Counted from the stretch's first letter, positions 42,419 through 52,542 are shown. The stretch: DNA of 55,754 nucleotides from Vicinamibacteria bacterium (GCA_019694155.1 JAIBCN010000218.1:1-55754), one strand, 5' to 3'. Notes: generated from the sequence alone by a model not told the origin. Made by a program: numbers and translations.

Positions 42419-45400
42419 CTACCGACCCTCGATGGTGGCGAAGAACCGGTAGCCGCCGACCCGGAAGACGTAGAGAGCGATATTCAGATCGATGGAAGCG
42501 CCGGAGGCCAGACCACCTGGGATTCTCAGAATGGAGTTGAGGCCGCCGCCCAGGGGCTGCCCGGGAGGAGTCAGCAGCGTCAGGCCCACAGGTGTTACAG
42601 CACCGAACGACGTGATCATCGGCCCCACGGTAACGCTGCTCCCCGGTCTCAGGTCGGCCTGACTGCCGGTGGCATAGCCGGGTGACTGGAAGGTCGTGAG
42701 CTCCACGAAGCGCAGACGAAGCATCGTGATCGGAGCCCCCGTATTGTTGGTGACCCGGCGTCGGAATTCCAGGCGGTCTCCGCCGGCGAGCACTCGCGAG
42801 CGGTTCGGGGGCATGTTCACGTTGGCGTTGGGTTCGATCAACGAAACTGCGAGGCGCTCGTAAATGTCGGCGGTGCCGCTTCCGGTCGGGGAGGGCGCGC
42901 CAAGAACGGACTGGACGGTGTCGTAGACCGCTCCGTTCGTCGAGACCAGCACGAAGTCGGCCTGGTTCACGTTTGTGTCCTGTACGGAATTGCCCAGGCC
43001 CTTGCGAACCCACGCGTACTCGCCCGGGGTGGTGAGCGAATCGAGGCCCGTACCCTCCCGATAGGGCGGGGACGAGACGTTCGAGCCCACCGCATCGATC
43101 GCGGTCGCGACGGTGAAGTTCGCCGGGGTCGAGGTGTTGAAGAGGCCCAGACCCAGACCATCTGCCAGATCCCGCGTCCAGCTGGCGTCCGGGGTCACGC
43201 CGAGGACGTTCGGCCCACCGCTCGTGTTCGCCCCGAGGAAATGTCCCCGGGCCGGGATCACCAGGCCATTTGGAATGGTGAAGACTGGAACCCCGTTCGA
43301 ATCCGCCACGGTGAAGCCAGCCGAGCCGTCGGGGGCGGCGATGGTGATGGACGTGTTCGTGCGGTTGTGCAGCGCCACGTATTCGTCGGTGGCGCTCGCC
43401 GGTCCGACCGGGCCCCGCAGGCGGAACTCCCGGATGACGAGGTCGCCCTGGGCCACCGCCGATCCGATCAGGACGGTGTAGGTCGCAGACCCCGTGCACG
43501 AGGGCGCCGCGGTATCGGTGGCGGTAATCCCGAAGACGAATGTCCCGGTGGCGGAGGGGGCGCCCGAGAAGCCGTCGCCGGAAAGGGCGAGGCCGCCCGG
43601 AAGCGAACCGGAGGAGAGGCTGTAGCTGTAGGGACCGGTTCCACCGCCGGCCGTGAATCGCCCCGCGTAGGCCGCTCCGATCACCCCGTTCGGCAGCGAC
43701 GACGGAAGGGTGATCGTGGGACAAACGACCGTGACCGGCACGCCCGAACCCTGAATCGCGAAGTTGAAGGGATTCTCGTCCACGTCGTTGGTGGCGAAGC
43801 TCAGCGCGGCCGATCGCGTGCCGCTGGCGGTGGGCGCGAACGTCACCTCGAAGGTTGTGCTTCCTCCGGCCGGAACGGCCGCCGCCGGCTGGGCGGTCAC
43901 GTGAAAGTCGCCGGGGGCGGCGCCGACGACGGAGACGCTGCCGAGCGTCAGGTTGGTCACGCCGCTGTTTGCGATGGTAAAGGTGTGCGCGACGGAACCC
44001 CCCGGGGCCAGTGCTCCTCCGAAATGGGTCTGGTCCACCACGCTCGGCGTGGCGTCACCGTTTGCGATGTCGATGCCGCCGGCCGACACCGAGACCTCCG
44101 GTGCTTCGAAACCTCCATAGGCCCGCGTCGCCTGCACCAGACCACTCGACGCGTTCTGATTCCCCGAGGTGACCCGAGCTCGCGCCCGGATCAGGCCGCT
44201 CGCGGGCAGACTCAGCCCGGTCACTTCCCAGCCGCCGCTGATGCGGGTTCCGAAGCCGAGGCTCGACCAGGTCGTTCCGTCGGTGGAAAGCTCGAAGGTG
44301 ACGTAGACGGCCTCGGGAGACGAACCGCCGCGCAGCCACTCGATGCGGTTGAGGCCTGGAACGCTGAGGCTGGAAGTCGCGGGATCGTTCGCGAGGCGCG
44401 CGAAGCGCGGGCGTGCGATGCCGTTGATGGCGGAGAAGTCACCGGAGATGAGGACCCTGCCGTCAGCCTGCAAGGCGACGGCACGGACGCCGCTCGCTAC
44501 ATCGGGATCGAAGTCAGGATCCAGCGTGCCATCGGCGTTGACTCGCGCGGCGCGGTTCCGGGACACTCCCCCGACGCTCGTGAACCCTCCGCCAAGGATG
44601 ATCCGGCCATCCGCTTGCAGAGCGAGGCTCAGCACCGGGAAATCGGGATCCGGATTGAAGCTCAAGTCGACCGAGCCATCGGGATTCAGGCGCGCGAGAT
44701 TCCGTCGAGGCACGCCGCCGATCGAAGTGAAGAAGCCGGCCACCAGGATCTTGAGGTCGGGCTGCTCGATGAAACTGTCGATGATGGAAATCGAGGAGCC
44801 GAGGCCGGGGTCGAATCCGGTGTCGAGGCTGCCGTCGGCATTGAGTCTGGCGATACGGTTCCTGGGCACGCCGTTGACCGAGGAGAAGCCGTTGCCGATC
44901 AGGATCTTTCCGTCTCTCTGCACGGCGCACGCCTGCGGGAAGTCGCCCACGTTGGCGGAAAAGCCGGGATCCAGGCTTCCATCGGACAGAAGTCTCGCGA
45001 TCCGGTTCTGCGGCACGCCGCCCACGGTCGTGAACTGGCCCATGATCACGAGCTTCCCGTCGGGCTGAATGAGCGCGCAGCGGACGGCGCCGTTCAGGTC
45101 GGGGTTGAAATCCGGGTCGATGGTGCCGTCCGCATTCACGCGCGCGATGTTCCGTCGCGGAATGCTGTTGACCGAGGCGAAGAATCCCCCCATGACGACC
45201 TTGCCGTCGGCCTGCAGGTTCACGTTCTCGGTGCCGTTGTTCGTGGTCGGAGTGAAGCCCAGGTCCACCGAATCGTCTGTGTTGACGCGGGCGAGGCCCT
45301 GCAGGAAGGCCGTACCGGCGAAGGCCCAGTTGCTCACCACCATCCTTCCATCCGGCTGGGCCGCCATGCCGAGAATGTTGGTGTTGGTGAAGGGCATAAA

Positions 45401-47974
45401 GCTCGCCTCGACATCGCCCGGGCCGAACGCCTTGCGAGTCACGGTGAACGTGTAGGTCCTCGTGGTGACGAGGTCGCTCGCGGTCACGGTGACGTCCACG
45501 GTGTTGGCGCCGACGTTCAGGGGAAGGCCCGCGCTCGCGCTGCCCGAGGCCACGGTTTGATAGATCCCGCCGTTAGAGCGGACCTGAACCGTCGACGTGC
45601 CGTCGCTGACCGTGGGAGTGATCGACAGCGTCGGCACGCCGTAGCCGACCGTGGCGGTATACGACAACGTCGACGAAGAGAAGACCGGCGCCAGCGTACC
45701 GCGGCTCAGGGTCAGCGAGGCCAGGTCCACGTTCGCCGGCGCGAAGGTCGCGGTGATCGGCGTGTTCCCGGTGCCGTAGGGCGGGTCGTAGTGGATCGTC
45801 GGAGTGCACGTGCCGGTCCCGCCGCAACCGGCCGCAGACCAGCCGGCGAAGACCCAGCCCGGGTCGGGAGTCGCGGTGAGGGTGGTGAGGGTCCCCGCCG
45901 CCATGTACTGGAAGCACGAGCCGGTGCAGTCGACGCCGGGAAGGTCGCTGGTGACTCGGCCCTGGCCGCTGACGATCACCTGGGTCTGAGCGCCCTGGGT
46001 GAAGTTGGCGCTCACGCGGGTATAACCGTCCGGATCGACGAGCTCGCTCCCGATGTTGAGGGTGCAGATGCGAGATTTGCCCGTGCAGGCGCCGCTCCAG
46101 CCGCTGAACACCCAGTCCGGATATCCAGGCGCCGCCCCCGACACCGCGGTGAGCGTCACCACCGTGCCCGTGCTGTACTCCACGTCGCTGCCCACGCCGA
46201 CGACGCTCGTATCGCAGCCAAGGTGGCACGCGACCCGGAACGGGACCGAGGAGAGCCCGACGATGCCCTGTGCCCCGGTCGAGAGAATCAGCTGATGGGT
46301 GCCGGCGAAAGACGCGGTGATGCTGGTCGGATCGTTGATGAGCGGTGTACAGGGGCCGGTGCCGGTACAAGCACCTCCCCAGCCGGAGAAGGTGAAGCGG
46401 GAGAACGCGGTGCTGGTGAGAGTGACCGAGCTGCCGGGCGCCACCGCGCGACACAGGTTCGGCGCCACCGCGGGGCAGTCCACGCCCGTGTCGTAGGGCG
46501 AGGCTGACCCGACGCTCATCTGCACGCCGCCGCCGGTGCCGACCTGCACCGTGACCTGCGGGTAGAAGCTCGCACCTGTGTACACCGGCTGGTGGTTCAG
46601 GTACACCGAGCACACGGGCGAACTCCCTGCCGAAGCGCAATCGCCGCCAGGAATGCCGATGCGGCCGTCGTTCCATCCGAAGAAGCTGTAGCCGGGATCG
46701 GGGGTCGCGGTGAAGGTGGGCGTCGAATACACGGGGAACCACGCATCGCACAGGTTGCTGGCAGGACTGCAGTCGATACCCGCCGGATTGCTGACGATCC
46801 GGCCATGCAGGGGCCGAGCCACCGTGAAGTGCCATTCGTCGAGGTAGATGGACCGGACCGCCTGGGGTCCGGTCATCGTCACATCGCAGAAGTTCGTGAT
46901 CTCGGCGGTGCCCCCCGGATAGACGCGAGGCGTGCACCCCTCCCATGACTTGGTGTAGCGGTAGCTCGCGAGGGCGGGAGGATTGTCGCGACGCGTGAGG
47001 CCCACCTGCGCCCCGGGATCCAGGAGGTAGGTGCACGGACTCGAAGTCGAGTCGCACGTTCCGAGGTATTTCCTCTCCTGGTCGACCCAGAGATAGACGA
47101 AGGGCGAGGAGTTGGTGACCACGAGCGGGTACTTGAACCTGGACCCGATGCGCTTCTCACCGGTGACGTGCACCAGGCAGGCCCCGTTGGCTGGCGTCGT
47201 GTCGCAACCCGTCCAGTCACTGAGGACCGCGCCCAGCGCGCTCGCGCCACTCAGAATCCAGTCGCTTCCTGGGGGCACCTGGAAGGTGCACAGGGTGGCG
47301 CAGGTATAGACAGCAGGTCCGGTCAGGGTGGTTCCCTGTCGGAGGCTCACAGTCCCGATCGAATTGGGCGAGGCCTGGACCGTGATGCAGGAAGCGCCCG
47401 GCGGACACTGGCTGAATACGGGGAAGAGATCTGCGTCGATCGGGAACTCGGGGCGGCAGCTCATGATCTGGCCGCCCCCGGCCAGAGACGGCCATTCATC
47501 CGCACAGAAAGCGCTCCCCCAGCCGTGGAAGTAGTAGCCGGGGTCGGGTACGGCGGTGAAGGTGACACGGCTCGAGGGCTTGACGACCGGAATCTGCACG
47601 AGGTCGCCCACCGTGTCGTTCTCGACAGGCACGTTGATGCTGGCGTAGTTGTCCGGCCGGTTGATGACGCAGTTCGTGGTGGCGGAGGAGGAACAGCTGC
47701 TCTGGGTCACCACATCCCAGTCAATCCAACGGAAGGTATAGAGATGGTACAACCCCAGCGGGCGGATCTCGTACTCGTGGAGGCTCGGAGCCTCCACCAC
47801 GGTGTCGATGCGTCCGCCCGGGGTCGGGTGGAGATTCAGGCTCCAGACCTGAGCGTGGGCCGACGGAGCGCCCGCGATGAGAATGGCCGAGGCGATGACG
47901 AGCAGCACGGTGGCCGCGCGCCGCCGGCTCGGCGCCCGATGATCCAACGAATCCAGAAGAGTCCCTTGAGCCAT
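42419..47974 (-). CDS. giant secreted multidomain protein with delta-60 repeats
   Basis: 1851 residues with a Sec signal peptide (ATVLLVIASAILIAGAPSAHA). Residues ~60-740 hold a series of InlB-B-like repeats with paired cysteines, recognisable by SGWGGACTG/FAGWSAAGCGG turns. Residues ~745-855 are a cadherin-like beta-sandwich domain. Residues ~868-1195 carry seven delta-60 repeats (Q-x-DGK-[IVL]-[LV]-x-GF-x-[ST]-[VI]-x-G, then ARLNADGSLDPGFxP), which form a beta-propeller-like fold. Then come a choice-of-anchor/ASH domain (~1290-1415), a putative Ig domain (~1415-1510) and a lamin-tail-like segment (~1515-1640). No sorting motif is visible at the end (ends FFATIEGR). Probably a surface adhesin or cell-envelope protein. 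The sigma/kinase operon lies just upstream in the same direction. Confidence 0.85.
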   Translation of the reverse strand: MAQGTLLDSLDHRAPSRRRAATVLLVIASAILIAGAPSAHAQVWSLNLHPTPGGRIDTVVEAPSLHEYEIRPLGLYHLYTFRWIDWDVVTQSSCSSSATTNCVINRPDNYASINVPVENDTVGDLVQIPVVKPSSRVTFTAVPDPGYYFHGWGSAFCADEWPSLAGGGQIMSCRPEFPIDADLFPVFSQCPPGASCITVQASPNSIGTVSLRQGTTLTGPAVYTCATLCTFQVPPGSDWILSGASALGAVLSDWTGCDTTPANGACLVHVTGEKRIGSRFKYPLVVTNSSPFVYLWVDQERKYLGTCDSTSSPCTYLLDPGAQVGLTRRDNPPALASYRYTKSWEGCTPRVYPGGTAEITNFCDVTMTGPQAVRSIYLDEWHFTVARPLHGRIVSNPAGIDCSPASNLCDAWFPVYSTPTFTATPDPGYSFFGWNDGRIGIPGGDCASAGSSPVCSVYLNHQPVYTGASFYPQVTVQVGTGGGVQMSVGSASPYDTGVDCPAVAPNLCRAVAPGSSVTLTSTAFSRFTFSGWGGACTGTGPCTPLINDPTSITASFAGTHQLILSTGAQGIVGLSSVPFRVACHLGCDTSVVGVGSDVEYSTGTVVTLTAVSGAAPGYPDWVFSGWSGACTGKSRICTLNIGSELVDPDGYTRVSANFTQGAQTQVIVSGQGRVTSDLPGVDCTGSCFQYMAAGTLTTLTATPDPGWVFAGWSAAGCGGTGTCTPTIHYDPPYGTGNTPITATFAPANVDLASLTLSRGTLAPVFSSSTLSYTATVGYGVPTLSITPTVSDGTSTVQVRSNGGIYQTVASGSASAGLPLNVGANTVDVTVTASDLVTTRTYTFTVTRKAFGPGDVEASFMPFTNTNILGMAAQPDGRMVVSNWAFAGTAFLQGLARVNTDDSVDLGFTPTTNNGTENVNLQADGKVVMGGFFASVNSIPRRNIARVNADGTIDPDFNPDLNGAVRCALIQPDGKLVIMGQFTTVGGVPQNRIARLLSDGSLDPGFSANVGDFPQACAVQRDGKILIGNGFSSVNGVPRNRIARLNADGSLDTGFDPGLGSSISIIDSFIEQPDLKILVAGFFTSIGGVPRRNLARLNPDGSVDLSFNPDPDFPVLSLALQADGRIILGGGFTSVGGVSRNRAARVNADGTLDPDFDPDVASGVRAVALQADGRVLISGDFSAINGIARPRFARLANDPATSSLSVPGLNRIEWLRGGSSPEAVYVTFELSTDGTTWSSLGFGTRISGGWEVTGLSLPASGLIRARARVTSGNQNASSGLVQATRAYGGFEAPEVSVSAGGIDIANGDATPSVVDQTHFGGALAPGGSVAHTFTIANSGVTNLTLGSVSVVGAAPGDFHVTAQPAAAVPAGGSTTFEVTFAPTASGTRSAALSFATNDVDENPFNFAIQGSGVPVTVVCPTITLPSSLPNGVIGAAYAGRFTAGGGTGPYSYSLSSGSLPGGLALSGDGFSGAPSATGTFVFGITATDTAAPSCTGSATYTVLIGSAVAQGDLVIREFRLRGPVGPASATDEYVALHNRTNTSITIAAPDGSAGFTVADSNGVPVFTIPNGLVIPARGHFLGANTSGGPNVLGVTPDASWTRDLADGLGLGLFNTSTPANFTVATAIDAVGSNVSSPPYREGTGLDSLTTPGEYAWVRKGLGNSVQDTNVNQADFVLVSTNGAVYDTVQSVLGAPSPTGSGTADIYERLAVSLIEPNANVNMPPNRSRVLAGGDRLEFRRRVTNNTGAPITMLRLRFVELTTFQSPGYATGSQADLRPGSSVTVGPMITSFGAVTPVGLTLLTPPGQPLGGGLNSILRIPGGLASGASIDLNIALYVFRVGGYRFFATIEGR

Positions 47975-47999
47975 GGTGTTCCTTTTCGAAACGAGCGCT

Positions 48000-48023
48000 T
48001 CGTGTCCTTGATTTCGGACACGA
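48000..48023 (-). promoter_or_regulatory. 8-bp inverted repeat in the leader of the giant protein gene
   Basis: TCGTGTCC-TTGATTTC-GGACACGA (plus-strand view) is a perfect 8-bp palindrome with an 8-nt centre, lying 26 nt before the ATG. It could be a leader hairpin or an operator for this gene. It sits in the 139-nt gap after the kinase gene; a T6 tract near 48096 on the minus strand may mark the kinase terminator. Confidence 0.35.
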
Positions 48024-48113
48024 CCCGCCCATCACCAAGGACCTGCCATCCCAGTTATCGGATTCGGGATCCCAAAGCTGTCATTGGACCCGCGAAAAAA
48101 TCCGAAACGGGCG

Positions 48114-50861
48114 CTAGAGCAGCCGCCGGAGCCTCGAGATCCAGGGCGCGGCCGGATCCACCTTGCCCTCTATCCCTTGCAGGATTGCCGTGGCCAGGGC
48201 GGCAGCCTCGGAGCGTCGGCCGTGCGCGCGCAGCGCTTCGGCTCGATCCAGAGCAATGAGGAAGCTCCGGGCGTCCTTCTGCCCGAGCGCCGCGCGCATT
48301 CCGGCCTCCGCGCGCTCGAGCATTCGAAGCCCCTCATCCATCTGGCCGGCGTCGATCGCCAGCAGTCCCTCGAGCCGCGTCAGCCGCGCCGCGGGCTCTG
48401 CCATCAGGAGAGATCGAGACGGGGTCACCAGCGCCAGTTCCGTGCGGGCATCATCCGCATGCTTCGTTTCGAATCGCCACTGCGCGTAGAGGATCCGGAC
48501 CTCGAGCGCTTCGGGACTCTCTTTGGGGAGTTTCGCGATCAGGGCGTCGCGGCCCGACACAATCCACGGACCGGCGTTCGCCGAGCGCCCGAGGTCAAGA
48601 AGGCCGCGAGCGCTCTTGGCGAAGGTTCGTCCGAGGGCGAGGCCGCCGCGCTCCCAGATCCGGCTCAGGATGACGATCGACTCACGGTAGCTCGCCTCGG
48701 CAAGATCCGCTCGCCCGGCCCTCGCGGCGGCGGTGCCGAGGTTGCCGAGCCACACGCCGCGGGACGCTCCGTCGTCAGCCACCTTGCGCTCGCCGATCGA
48801 CAGGACTTCCCGGTAAACGGGGATGGCCTCGAGAGGCCGGCCCGCCTCGGTGAGCATCCGTGCGAGTTCCGCGAGGGTCCATGCCCCTGAACTGGTATCG
48901 AGCGTGCCCGTGGCCTTTCGTACTTCGATGGTGCGAGTGAACGCGGCCTCAGCCTCGTCGAACCGGCGGGCGAGGCCGAGGGTGCCGGCGAGGGTTTCGA
49001 GCGCAGCCAGGTACTCCGGGTCCCGGACATCGGTGACCTTTTCGAAGAGAGCGATCTGCTCCCGCATCATGGCGATCGCGAGGTCGTATTCCTTGAGCCT
49101 GCGGTGATGCCAGGCCGCGGCGCCCATGACAATGGCGAGCTTCCGTGATCCCGGAACGATGCGCCTCGCCAAAGCCACCGAGCGCTCGTGGAGCGCCGAC
49201 GCTTCGCGCGGGTCGCCCGTCGTGCCCACCGCGCGAGCGAGCGACAAGACCGCGTCGAGAGTCATGAGCGAATCCGGCTCCCCATACCGGTCGACGAGGC
49301 TCAGGGCCTCGCGCGCATCCGTGATCATGTCCCGGCCATCGAAGTGTTTCTGCCGCACGAGCGCCAGATCCATCAGCATGCGGGCGAGAACGAGCGGCCG
49401 GCGCTGCGTGCGCTCGATGGCGATGGCTTTCTCGTAGGTTTCGAGCGCGCGCTTCGGCTGCTCGATCGTATCGAGGACGCCGGCGAGCGCCGCGTACATC
49501 TGGGCCTGCGTGCCGGGCTGGTCCTTGAGGTCGCGCTCGACCCGCTCGAAGGCCTGCTCGAGGAGGACGGCGGTCGGGATGTTCCCGGTGCGCGCGTCCG
49601 GGTTGCTCCCTCCGAATACCGAGGTCAGGAAAGCACTCACCTCCCGCGCCGAGGCCTCGGCGGCGCGAGCCGCCGATTCAGCCTTCACCGCGCGGTCGCG
49701 CTCCGCCGTCGCCGCGGCCTCCGCGGCCCGGGCGCGGCGGGATTCCATGATCACCCGGACGGTGAACACGGCCACGGTCAGGACGAACAGACAGACGCCC
49801 AGTACCGCGGGCCATCGCCGCACCACGAACTTGCGTAACCGGTACGACGCCGATGGCGGCATGGCTTCAACGGGGCGGCCCTCGAGAAATCGCTCGATGT
49901 CCTGGCAGAGCGCGTCCACCGTCGCATACCGCAAGGAGGGATCCGCCGCGGTTGCGCGCGAGACCAGGGCGCGCAACTCGGGGTCCGTGATCGATGCCAT
50001 GCCCGCCATGGATGGGGCGCCGAGAAGCTCGGCGAGCATGACGCCCAGGCTGTAGATGTCGCTGGAGGTGGCGATTCGCCCACGGCTTGCCTGCTCGGGG
50101 CTCGCGTATCGCGGCGTGAAGGCGGCCGTCGCGGGCGCGGCCACGCCGTCGACCTCCCGGTCCTCGCCTCCCCCGTCGAGAAGGCGGGCGATTCCAAAAT
50201 CCAGGAGGATCGGACGTCCTTCCGCGTTCACAAGCAGGTTCGACGGCTTCAGATCGCAATGGACGATCAGGCGCTGGTGCGCGAAGGCGACCGCGGCGCA
50301 GGCCGTCACGAACAGCCCCAGGATCGCGGGGACCGAAAGCCCCTTCTCACGGCAGTAGACGTCGATGGGCGCTCCGTCCACGAACTCCATCACCAGATAG
50401 GGCTCGCCCTCCGCGGTGGCCCCGCCGTCGAGAAGCCTGGCGATGTTCGGGTGAGCGAGAGACGCGAGGAGCTGGCGCTCGCGGGTGAAGTAAGCAAGGC
50501 CCTCCGGTCGCGCAAGGCCCTTGAGGATCTTGAGCGCCGCGGATTGCCTGAAGTGGCCGTCGCTTCGCTCCACCAGGAAGACGCTGCCCATGCCTCCCCG
50601 CCCGATCTCGCGGACGACCCGCCACACCCCGAGGGTCTCGCCCGCCGTGACCGGCTCCCGACTGATCACATCGGCCGCGCGCGCCACCCGAAAGGCGAAG
50701 CCGGATTCCTTCCCGTCGGCCCGGCGCGCAAGGGCGAGGATGTACTCGGCGAGGGCCGGATCATCGGTCAGTTCGCGGAGGCGCTGCGCCTGGAGCGGCG
50801 CTTCGAGATCGACCACCTCGTCGAAAAGCGATTGCGCGAGAGCGAAGCGTTCAGGGTCCAT
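48114..50861 (-). CDS. Ser/Thr protein kinase with transmembrane helix and TPR-like C-terminal region
   Basis: 915 residues. Kinase domain ~80-340: glycine loop IGRGGMGSVF (87-96), lysine K111 (AALKIL), catalytic loop HCDLKPSN with D203, DFG at 221-223, and the APE-equivalent SPEQ. The arginine of the usual HRD motif is cysteine (non-RD), so activation-loop phosphorylation may not be needed. A transmembrane helix (~362-385, VLGVCLFVLTVAVFTV) precedes a helical region of TPR-type repeats (~430-915) outside the membrane. The N-terminal ~70 residues are helical. ATG 50861 overlaps the sigma-factor stop by 11 nt. In Acidobacteria and Planctomycetes kinases of this kind are commonly paired with TIGR02999 sigma factors; the kinase may control the sigma factor. 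Confidence 0.93.
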   Translation of the reverse strand: MDPERFALAQSLFDEVVDLEAPLQAQRLRELTDDPALAEYILALARRADGKESGFAFRVARAADVISREPVTAGETLGVWRVVREIGRGGMGSVFLVERSDGHFRQSAALKILKGLARPEGLAYFTRERQLLASLAHPNIARLLDGGATAEGEPYLVMEFVDGAPIDVYCREKGLSVPAILGLFVTACAAVAFAHQRLIVHCDLKPSNLLVNAEGRPILLDFGIARLLDGGGEDREVDGVAAPATAAFTPRYASPEQASRGRIATSSDIYSLGVMLAELLGAPSMAGMASITDPELRALVSRATAADPSLRYATVDALCQDIERFLEGRPVEAMPPSASYRLRKFVVRRWPAVLGVCLFVLTVAVFTVRVIMESRRARAAEAAATAERDRAVKAESAARAAEASAREVSAFLTSVFGGSNPDARTGNIPTAVLLEQAFERVERDLKDQPGTQAQMYAALAGVLDTIEQPKRALETYEKAIAIERTQRRPLVLARMLMDLALVRQKHFDGRDMITDAREALSLVDRYGEPDSLMTLDAVLSLARAVGTTGDPREASALHERSVALARRIVPGSRKLAIVMGAAAWHHRRLKEYDLAIAMMREQIALFEKVTDVRDPEYLAALETLAGTLGLARRFDEAEAAFTRTIEVRKATGTLDTSSGAWTLAELARMLTEAGRPLEAIPVYREVLSIGERKVADDGASRGVWLGNLGTAAARAGRADLAEASYRESIVILSRIWERGGLALGRTFAKSARGLLDLGRSANAGPWIVSGRDALIAKLPKESPEALEVRILYAQWRFETKHADDARTELALVTPSRSLLMAEPAARLTRLEGLLAIDAGQMDEGLRMLERAEAGMRAALGQKDARSFLIALDRAEALRAHGRRSEAAALATAILQGIEGKVDPAAPWISRLRRLL

Positions 50862-51420
50862 CGGCCAGAGTCATTTTGAGCCAGGCCCGGGAAAAGCGCA
50901 GGGAGCGGTCGATGGTCGAGATCGAGGTCTCGAGGACCTCGGCGATCTCGCGGCGGTCGAGCCCGGCGAAGTAGGTGAGGTGGAGGACGGCGGCTGCCCG
51001 CGGATCGAGGCCTTCGAGCTTCGAGAGCGCCTCGTCGAGCGCCAGCATGTCCATGACCCGCTCGTCTTCGACGAGGGTCTCGTCGTTGAGCGTGATCCGG
51101 AGCCGGTCGCCGCCGCGCTTGAGCGCACCCCGGGCGCGGGCGTGATCCACCAGGACCGAACGCATGGCGAGGGACATGGCGGCGAAGAACTGGCCGCGAT
51201 TGCCCGCCTGGATCGGGGTCTCGACCACGCCGACCAGAGCCTCGTGCAGCAGATCCGTGGCAGAGAGTGTGACCGGGCCCGCGAAACGGTGAAGCCTCTG
51301 TCGCGCGATGAGCTTCAGGCGGTCGTAGGCCTCGTCGAGGACGCCCTCGAGCGCGGTGCCGCTGCCCTCTCTCCACTTCTTGAGGAGGCTGGTGATCGGG
51401 GAGTCGGGGGATGGCGGCAC
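50851..51420 (-). CDS. ECF-like RNA polymerase sigma factor (TIGR02999 type)
   Basis: A 189-residue sigma-70-family factor. Region 2 is visible as LKLIARQRLHRFAGPVTLSATDLLHEALVGV, region 4 as LEGLDPRAAAVLHLTYFAGLDRREIAEVLETSISTIDRSLRFSRAWL, containing the promoter -35 reading helix. The spacing and the VDHARARGALKRGGD linker match the TIGR02999 group, which lacks a classical anti-sigma partner and is usually encoded beside Ser/Thr kinases. It follows the SGNH hydrolase gene by 9 nt and overlaps the kinase by 11 nt. The giant secreted protein downstream is a possible target, but no promoter motif could be tested. Confidence 0.93.
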   Translation of the reverse strand: MPPSPDSPITSLLKKWREGSGTALEGVLDEAYDRLKLIARQRLHRFAGPVTLSATDLLHEALVGVVETPIQAGNRGQFFAAMSLAMRSVLVDHARARGALKRGGDRLRITLNDETLVEDERVMDMLALDEALSKLEGLDPRAAAVLHLTYFAGLDRREIAEVLETSISTIDRSLRFSRAWLKMTLADGP

Positions 51421-51429
51421 CCTTGAACC

Positions 51430-52512
51430 TCAGTAGCCCCGGACGGCCGCGAACTCCCCGGAGCGATAGCTCGAGCAGGAGCGGTCGAGCGCGGGCGGCC
51501 GCTTCTGACCGGGCAGGAGCGCATCGAAGAGCGCATCGGCGGCCGCGTGCGCGGCGATGCGATGGCCCATCGGGTTTGGGTGAACCACGTCGACGCGGAC
51601 GTCGCGGAACGGGTAGGACGAGAAGCAGGGCAACAGATCCACGGAGAGGAGGCCCGCGTTCTGCGCCGCGCGGGCGATGCGGGAATGGAGATCGCGGTAC
51701 GGGTAGTTCTCGAACTTGTTCCCGAGGATCGGGAAGATCGCGATCGCCCCCATGATGCCTCGGGGCTTCAGCACGAGAGCGAGTGCCGTGAAGCTCGCCG
51801 CGAGGTGGGCGTCTAAGGCCTGGGGAGTCGCCTCGTAGAGTTCTCCACCGAAAGGGTTCCGGGAGCGCGCGAAGCTCGCCCGGGCATCACGCTCAGTGAG
51901 GCGATACTCGATCCAGGCCGCGAATCGAGAGACCGAGAGAAGGGATTCGAGAGCGCGCCTCGGGCCGCTTCGCGCGTCCCGCCGGGCCTGGGTGAGGCCG
52001 TACTCGAAACTCAACAAGCCCTCGAGATCGTTGAGGCAGAAGCCGAACACGACGGCGTCGGGTTGAAGCGAATCGACGCGCTTGCGAAGGTTCTCGATCT
52101 CCTGGTCGAGGTTGTAGCCGGGCACGCCCAGGTTCAATGTCTCCGCCGCCGGACCGAGGATCGCACCCAGCTGGGCGGGAAAGGCGTCGCCCTCCGCCAC
52201 CCAGTAGCCGAAGACGATGGAATCGCCGAACACCGCCACCCGCCTGGTCCCCGACCGCCTGGGCTGCAGGGCCGGCCCGCGGAAGCCGTCGGCGTTGATC
52301 CGATAGTCGACCTCGGAAGAGACGAACGAGTCGGGCCGGAGCTCGAATCCCAGCCTGGGGTCGGCGCTCACGCGCACCACCCCCCGGTTGATCTGGACCG
52401 TGCCCACGCTGACCGAGGCGGCGCGGGCCACCGCTTCCGCGACGAGAAAAACGACGAGGATCGAGGCGGCGCTCAGAAGAAGCGGCGGTGCGGCGCGGCG
52501 GAGGAACCTCAT
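51430..52512 (-). CDS. exported SGNH/GDSL-family hydrolase
   Basis: 360 residues. Residues ~8-28 are a signal anchor (PPLLLSAASILVVFLVAEA). The SGNH blocks are readable: block I VFGDSIVFG (S98), block II LNLGVPGYN, block III FGFCLNDLEG with the asparagine, and block V VDVVHPNPMGH with aspartate and histidine. The acid-base set for esterase/acyl-hydrolase activity on a cell-envelope or extracellular ester is complete. The product would face the periplasm. Stop lies 9 nt before the sigma-factor ATG, so it is likely co-transcribed with sigma and kinase, an odd partner for a signalling pair. Confidence 0.87.
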   Translation of the reverse strand: MRFLRRAAPPLLLSAASILVVFLVAEAVARAASVSVGTVQINRGVVRVSADPRLGFELRPDSFVSSEVDYRINADGFRGPALQPRRSGTRRVAVFGDSIVFGYWVAEGDAFPAQLGAILGPAAETLNLGVPGYNLDQEIENLRKRVDSLQPDAVVFGFCLNDLEGLLSFEYGLTQARRDARSGPRRALESLLSVSRFAAWIEYRLTERDARASFARSRNPFGGELYEATPQALDAHLAASFTALALVLKPRGIMGAIAIFPILGNKFENYPYRDLHSRIARAAQNAGLLSVDLLPCFSSYPFRDVRVDVVHPNPMGHRIAAHAAADALFDALLPGQKRPPALDRSCSSYRSGEFAAVRGY

Positions 52513-52542
52513 GCAGCCATGGAGGCGCTCTTCGAGGCTTCG

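Noticed and set aside
44390..45400. A DNA-level tandem repeat or CRISPR-like array
   Set aside because: The periodicity comes from the seven delta-60 protein repeats; units diverge at the DNA level and there are no spacers or cas genes.
43241..46507. Plus-strand open frame of 1088 codons opposite the giant secreted protein
   Set aside because: The opposite strand encodes a signal peptide and seven delta-60 repeats; the plus-strand product is Gly/Arg/His-rich with no recognisable domain and is a mirror of the repeats.
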